Shown piece by piece: positions 6,338 through 10,381 of a stretch of 10,381 nucleotides of DNA; within the stretch, counting starts at the first letter, position 1; each line of letters starts with the position of its first letter. Where the stretch lies: assembly GCA_023392135.1 (NCBI GenBank), contig JAEVZQ010000091.1, positions 1 through 10,381 on the forward strand. The letters are read 5' to 3'. The position numbers and the translations under genes were made by a program. The stretch is from Pseudomonadota bacterium (GTDB lineage Bacteria; Pseudomonadota; Alphaproteobacteria; Rhizobiales; Hyphomicrobiaceae). The notes under the pieces were generated by a model, which made no database searches, was not told where the DNA came from, and saw only the letters and a list, made by a program, of their open reading frames with translations.

Positions 6338-8173
6338 ATGACCCATCCAGGCATGTTCACCACCCGACCCGAGCTGAAGGGCACGTTCGGAATGGCCGCC
6401 TCCACGCACTGGCTGGCCTCAGCGGCCGCAATGGGCATTCTCGAGCGGGGCGGCAACGCGTTCGACGCCGCGGCAGCGGGGGGATTCGTGCTGCAGGTCG
6501 TCGAGCCACACCTGAACGGCCCCGGCGGCGAGGTGCCGATCCTGATCCATAGTGAAAACAGCGGCGGCATCGACGTGATCTGCGGCCAAGGCGTGGCTCC
6601 ACAGGCGGCGACGCTGAAGCGGTTTCGTGATCTCGGCCTCGAACTCGTCCCTGGAACGGGGCTGCTGCCGGCGGTCGTCCCCGGCGCATTCGGCGCGTGG
6701 CTGCTGATGCTACGCGACCATGGCACGATGCCTCTGGCCGATATCCTGGCGCCAGCGATCCACTATGCCGAGGACGGATATCCGCTCGTCGGTCGGATCG
6801 TCAACGCCATGAGCACGGTGCAGAACTTGTTCCGCTCGGAGTGGCCGAGCTCTGCAGAGATCTATTGCCGGGGATCGCTGCCCCAGCCAGGCGACCTTTT
6901 CCGCAACCCGGCGCTCGCCGGCACATACCGCCGTGTTTTGCGAGAGGCCGAGGCCGCTGGCGCAGATCGCGAGCGCCAGATCGAGGCGGCGCGGCGGGCG
7001 TGGTATGAAGGCTTCGTTGCCGAGGCCGTGGACGCGTTCTATCGGACAGCGGAGTTGCTGGACACAAGCGGCGAAAGGCACGGCGGCCTCCTGACCGGCG
7101 AAGACATGGCGCAATGGCGCGCCACGAAGGAAGCGCCGGCGACTTATGACTATCACGGTTATACGGTGGCCAAATGCGGGCCCTGGAGCCAGGGCCCTCT
7201 GATGCTCCAACAGCTCGCACTCCTCCGCGACATCCCACTGTCCGAAATGAAGACCGACGGGCCGGACTTCGTGCACAGCGTGGTCGAGGCGGCCAAGCTC
7301 GCCTTTGCGGACAGGGAATCCTGGTACGGTGACGCGAAAGGCCATGATGCGCCGCTCGCGACGCTGCTATCTGATGCCTACAACGAGCACAGGCGCGCGC
7401 AGATCGGCGATAGCGCATCCACCGAATTTCGCCCCGGCAGCCCCAACGGGCGCAACCCGAACCTGCCGGAATACCGTATTGCCGATGAGAACAGCCTCGA
7501 CATCAATTCCATGCTCGGCGCAGGCGAGCCGACCGTCGCGCGTGACGGCGAGCCCAAAACGGATCGGACCGGCGCCATGCGCGGCGATACCTGCCACATC
7601 GACATCATCGACCGATGGGGCAACATGGTAGCCGCGACCCCGAGCGGCGGCTGGTTCCAGTCGAGCCCCGTCGTCCCGGGCCTCGGCTTCTCGATCAGCA
7701 CGCGCGGCCAGATGTTCTGGCTGCAGGAGGGCCTGCCGAGCACGCTTGCGCCTGGACGCCGCCCACGCACCACCCTCACGCCCTCGATGGCACTACGTGA
7801 TGGCAAGCCATATCTCGCCTGGGGAACGCCGGGTGGCGATCAGCAGGACCAGTGGTCGTTGATTTTCTTCCTGCGCCATGTGCATCACGGCCTGAACCTG
7901 CAGGAGTCCATCGACGCGCCGTCCTTCCATAGCGAGCACTGCCAGAGCTCGTTCTGGCCGCGCGAGGCGAAACCAAACCGGCTGGTGCTCGAGGGGCAGT
8001 TCCCGGCCGCAACCGTGGCGGAGTTGAAGGCGCGCGGCCACGACGTGGTGGTCGGAGAGCTGTGGTCGGAAGGCCGCCTTTCTGCCTGCTCGCGCGAGGA
8101 CCACGACGGAAGCCTCTACCTTCGTGCCGGCGCGAATCCGCGCGGAATGCAGGGTTACGCCGTCGGCAGGTAA
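6338..8173 (+). CDS. gamma-glutamyltransferase-like Ntn hydrolase
   Basis: The product is 611 residues, a little longer than typical gamma-glutamyltransferases. The family cleaves itself to expose an N-terminal threonine that attacks amide bonds. Here GDTCHIDIIDRWGN aligns with the family's TTHYSVVDKDGN, making Thr418 the predicted self-cleavage site and nucleophile. GGNAFDAAAA (38-47), EPHLNGPGG and the oxyanion motif GTPGG are conserved. Three glutamate-recognition elements differ: the YREMAP arginine position is Gln84 (GQGVAP), the SS pair is Thr478-Thr479 (PRTTLTPS), and the TLN asparagine is replaced in TPSGGWF. It belongs to a recognised GGT-like subgroup that ends in GMQGYAVGR. No signal peptide is visible, unlike periplasmic Ggt. 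An SDR gene follows 9 bp downstream, and a TRAP-TAXI uptake operon diverges. It is probably an amidase or acyltransferase on an imported compound; glutathione is an unlikely substrate. Confidence 0.88.
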   Translation: MTHPGMFTTRPELKGTFGMAASTHWLASAAAMGILERGGNAFDAAAAGGFVLQVVEPHLNGPGGEVPILIHSENSGGIDVICGQGVAPQAATLKRFRDLGLELVPGTGLLPAVVPGAFGAWLLMLRDHGTMPLADILAPAIHYAEDGYPLVGRIVNAMSTVQNLFRSEWPSSAEIYCRGSLPQPGDLFRNPALAGTYRRVLREAEAAGADRERQIEAARRAWYEGFVAEAVDAFYRTAELLDTSGERHGGLLTGEDMAQWRATKEAPATYDYHGYTVAKCGPWSQGPLMLQQLALLRDIPLSEMKTDGPDFVHSVVEAAKLAFADRESWYGDAKGHDAPLATLLSDAYNEHRRAQIGDSASTEFRPGSPNGRNPNLPEYRIADENSLDINSMLGAGEPTVARDGEPKTDRTGAMRGDTCHIDIIDRWGNMVAATPSGGWFQSSPVVPGLGFSISTRGQMFWLQEGLPSTLAPGRRPRTTLTPSMALRDGKPYLAWGTPGGDQQDQWSLIFFLRHVHHGLNLQESIDAPSFHSEHCQSSFWPREAKPNRLVLEGQFPAATVAELKARGHDVVVGELWSEGRLSACSREDHDGSLYLRAGANPRGMQGYAVGR

Positions 8174-8182
8174 GAGGTCTCG

Positions 8183-8965
8183 ATGGATCTTGGATTGAGA
8201 GGGCGCCGCGCCCTCGTCCTCGCATCGACGAAGGGCCTCGGCCGATCGGTGGCGACTGCATTGGCGGGGGAAGGCGCGTCCGTCATGATCTGTGGGCGTA
8301 CCGGCGCCACACAAGCAGCCGAGGGCATCTCTCGCGAGACCGGCGGCGCCGTGACGGGACGCGACTGCGATCTCCACGACCGCGCTGCCATAGACGATCT
8401 GATGCAGGCAGCATCGGCGGAGATGGGCGGCATCGACATCCTCGTTCTCAACGGCGGCGGACCGCCGCCTGCTCCGGCCCTCGATGTGTCAGGCAAGGCG
8501 TGGGCTGATTGGTTCGAGCGCATGGTGGGAAATCTCGTCCACGCCGCAAGCATCGCATTGCCCCGAATGCGCGAGCGCGGCTGGGGGAGACTTCTCACGA
8601 TTGCCTCGTCGGCCGCCGTGCAGCCGATCCCCGGCATGGCGCTCTCGAACAGCCTCAGAGCGTCGCTGCTCGCCTGGAACAAGACACTTGCATCCGAGAT
8701 CGCCGCCGACGGCATCACCTGCAACGTCGTTCTGCCGGGGCGCATCGACACGGAGCGTGTGGCGGTCCTCGACCGGGCGAAGGCGGAACGCGAGGGACGC
8801 GAGATCGCGGAGGTGAAGCGCGATGTCCTCTCCACCATCCCTGTCGGCCGGTACGGCCGACCTGACGAGTTCGGCTCGGTAGCCGCTTTCCTCTGCTCGG
8901 AGAAGGCAAGCTACGTGACAGGTACGGTGCTGCGGATCGACGGCGGGCTGATCCGCAGCATCTGA
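8183..8965 (+). CDS. atypical short-chain dehydrogenase/reductase-like protein
   Basis: The product is 260 residues, normal for classical SDRs, with a Rossmann fold. GAGG (8174-8177) overlaps the end of the upstream stop and lies five bases before ATG 8183, so the gene is translated as part of the same operon as the Ntn hydrolase. The cofactor loop reads ASTKGLG (14-20) instead of TGxxxGxG, and the NNAG motif is NGGGP (90-94). After the active-site serine region (IASSAA, Ser142/143), the YxxxK pair is Ser155-xxx-Arg159 in ALSNSLRA. The C-terminus keeps PGRIDT, the region GRPDEFGSVAAFL, and the terminal VTGTVLRIDGG. This matches a BKR-like SDR subgroup known to deviate from both motifs. Reductase activity with the usual tyrosine mechanism is doubtful. 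It may bind a nucleotide cofactor without classical catalysis, or use another mechanism. Its role is presumably linked to the upstream hydrolase. Confidence 0.88.
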   Translation: MDLGLRGRRALVLASTKGLGRSVATALAGEGASVMICGRTGATQAAEGISRETGGAVTGRDCDLHDRAAIDDLMQAASAEMGGIDILVLNGGGPPPAPALDVSGKAWADWFERMVGNLVHAASIALPRMRERGWGRLLTIASSAAVQPIPGMALSNSLRASLLAWNKTLASEIAADGITCNVVLPGRIDTERVAVLDRAKAEREGREIAEVKRDVLSTIPVGRYGRPDEFGSVAAFLCSEKASYVTGTVLRIDGGLIRSI

Positions 8966-8999
8966 GGCGGGAACGCAGGTTGTGCCCTGCTACTCCGCC
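8966..8999. terminator. candidate bidirectional stem-loop between convergent genes
   Basis: Nested arms GGCGG (8966-8970) with CCGCC (8995-8999), and GCAGG (8975-8979) with CCTGC (8986-8990), enclose a 6-base loop. A 4-base internal loop lies on each side. It begins right after the SDR stop codon and overlaps the formate dehydrogenase stop codon (8990-8992). No T-run follows on either strand, so if it ends transcription it does so as a hairpin without a classical U-tract. Confidence 0.4.
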
Positions 9000-10381
9000 G
9001 CTTCCGCCTTCTCTTTCACCGCCTCCACGCGCGCCGCGCAGAATTTGAACTCGGGGATTTTACCGAACGGATCGAGCTGCGGGTTGGTCAGCAGGTTTGC
9101 CGCCGCCTCCGTAAAGCAGAACGGAATGAATACCATCCCCTCGGCGACATCGCGATCGGCGCGTGCCTTTAGGACCACCTGGCCACGTCTTGTCGACACG
9201 CGGATGAGCTCGCCGGGGCCAATGCCGAGGTGGTCCATCTCCCTCGGGTTCAGGCCTGCGATCGCTTCCGGCTCGAGTGCATCGAGGTTGCTGGCCCGGC
9301 GTGTCATCGCGCCGGTGTGCCAATGCTCGAGAAGCCGACCCGTGGTCAGCACGAATGGGTATTCCTCATCCGGCAGCTCATCCGGAGGCTCTAGACCGGC
9401 CGGCACGACCCTGGCGCGCCCGGAGGCCGTCGGGAACGAGCTGGCGAAGATGATCTCGTTGCCCGGCTTGTCCGGCGCGTCGCAAGGATAGGTAACTGAA
9501 CCCTCGGCCAGCAGCCGCTCCCACGTGATGTTCGCGAGCGACGGCATGACCTTGGTCATCTCGGCGAACACCTCGGAGACGTGGCCGTAGTTCCAATCGA
9601 GGCCGATGCGGCGCGCCAATTCCTGGATCAGCTCCCAATCCTGCCGCGCTTCGCCGGGCGGGCTCACGACTGGCCGGCCGACCTGCACCTGCCGGTTGGT
9701 GTTCGTGTAGCTGCCCCACTTCTCGGCATGGGCCGAGGCCGGCAGAACCACGTCGGCATGCCAGGCCGACTCGGTTAGGAAGATATCCTGCACCACGAGG
9801 TGCTCGAGATGAGCAAGCGCCTCGCGGGCATGGGCAGCGTCGGGGTCGGACATCGCCGGATTCTCGCCCATGACGTACATGCCCTTGATCTCGTCCGCAT
9901 GGATCGCGCGCATGATCTCGACCACGGTCAGGCCAGGCTCCGCATCGAGCCTGGTGCCCCACAGCTCCTCATACAGGCCGCGGACGGCCGGATCCTTGAC
10001 GGACTTGTAGTCGGCAAACACCATCGGGATGAGGCCGGCGTCCGACGCGCCCTGCACGTTGTTCTGTCCGCGCAGCGGATGCAAACCGGTGCCCGGCCGG
10101 CCGATCTGGCCGGTGATGAGCGCCAGCGCGATCAGGCAACGGGCGTTATCCGTGCCATGAGTGTGCTGCGAGACGCCCATGCCCCAGAAGATGATCGAGC
10201 GCTCGGAGCGGGCATACAGCCGGGCGACCTCGCGGATCGTTGCAGCCGGAATTCCGCACACCGGCTCCATTTTCTCCGGCGTGAAGTCCACGATGCGCGC
10301 CTTCAGGTCCTCGTATCCATCGACGTGGGCCTGCATGTATTGAATGTCGACCATACCCTCGGTCACGATCACGTTCAGCAT
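8990..10381 (-). CDS. fdhF: formate dehydrogenase alpha subunit, C-terminal half (N-terminus outside window)
   Basis: This is the catalytic subunit of a molybdenum (or tungsten) bis-MGD formate dehydrogenase, oxidising formate to CO2. The gene runs off the right edge. The ATG at 10381 is internal, since the visible 463 residues start in the middle of the molybdopterin domain. Conserved stretches are FWGMGVSQHTHGTDN, LITGQIGRPGTGLHPLRGQN, YVMGENPAMSDPD, LVVQDIFLTESAWHADVVLP and GSYTNTNRQVQ. From about residue 336 the dinucleotide-binding domain follows (FVLTTGRLLEHWHTGAMTRR), ending KFCAARVEAV plus a short charged Ala/Glu-rich tail. The iron-sulfur domains and the active-site Cys or Sec are outside the window. 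Partner beta and gamma subunit genes would be expected upstream, beyond the edge. It converges on the SDR gene with 24 bp between stop codons, so it belongs to a separate transcript. Confidence 0.92.
   Translation of the reverse strand: MLNVIVTEGMVDIQYMQAHVDGYEDLKARIVDFTPEKMEPVCGIPAATIREVARLYARSERSIIFWGMGVSQHTHGTDNARCLIALALITGQIGRPGTGLHPLRGQNNVQGASDAGLIPMVFADYKSVKDPAVRGLYEELWGTRLDAEPGLTVVEIMRAIHADEIKGMYVMGENPAMSDPDAAHAREALAHLEHLVVQDIFLTESAWHADVVLPASAHAEKWGSYTNTNRQVQVGRPVVSPPGEARQDWELIQELARRIGLDWNYGHVSEVFAEMTKVMPSLANITWERLLAEGSVTYPCDAPDKPGNEIIFASSFPTASGRARVVPAGLEPPDELPDEEYPFVLTTGRLLEHWHTGAMTRRASNLDALEPEAIAGLNPREMDHLGIGPGELIRVSTRRGQVVLKARADRDVAEGMVFIPFCFTEAAANLLTNPQLDPFGKIPEFKFCAARVEAVKEKAEAAE

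Overview
The window is GC-rich, densely coding DNA with the gene repertoire of an alphaproteobacterium, most likely from the Rhizobiales/Bradyrhizobiaceae. This rests on family composition: an SNase-like nuclease with a C-terminal WFCSEAEA-type domain, an HWE-kinase-derived receiver protein, a small secreted HSWYP...ECC protein, a TAXI-type TRAP transporter and a molybdenum formate dehydrogenase. The assignment is inference. No rRNA, tRNA, CRISPR array or intact insertion sequence was seen.

Layout, left to right. 1-632: 3' part of a secreted thermonuclease-like gene. 633-953: intergenic, holding a 40-codon remnant that resembles the C-terminal tail of a TAXI solute-binding protein. 954-1772 (-): a response-regulator protein made of a decayed HWE-kinase ATPase region fused to an intact receiver domain. 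1773-2575: about 800 bp without a convincing gene. Its right part is AT-rich and holds DnaA-box-like words, a repeated 12-mer, a 40-bp nested dyad and a short protein-like minus-strand frame. 2576-2884 (+): a small exported cysteine-containing protein of unknown function.

2950-6065 (-): a two-gene TRAP-TAXI operon, a Tat-exported binding protein followed by a fused DctQ-DctM permease. Divergent from it, after a 272-bp shared promoter region with two dyads of equal arm spacing, lie a gamma-glutamyltransferase-like Ntn hydrolase (6338-8173) and, 9 bp later, a short-chain dehydrogenase lacking the normal SDR catalytic residues (8183-8965). The last gene, 8990-10381 (-), is the C-terminal half of formate dehydrogenase alpha subunit. 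It converges on the SDR gene and is separated from it by a nested stem-loop.

The central block, 2950-8965, is the most coherent unit: an uptake system divergently paired with a hydrolase that has no signal peptide and an atypical oxidoreductase. The hydrolase keeps the nucleophilic threonine of gamma-glutamyltransferases but lacks the residues that bind the glutamyl alpha-carboxylate. The likely reading is that the transporter imports an unidentified carboxylate or amide which the two enzymes process in the cytoplasm. The substrate cannot be read from the sequence.
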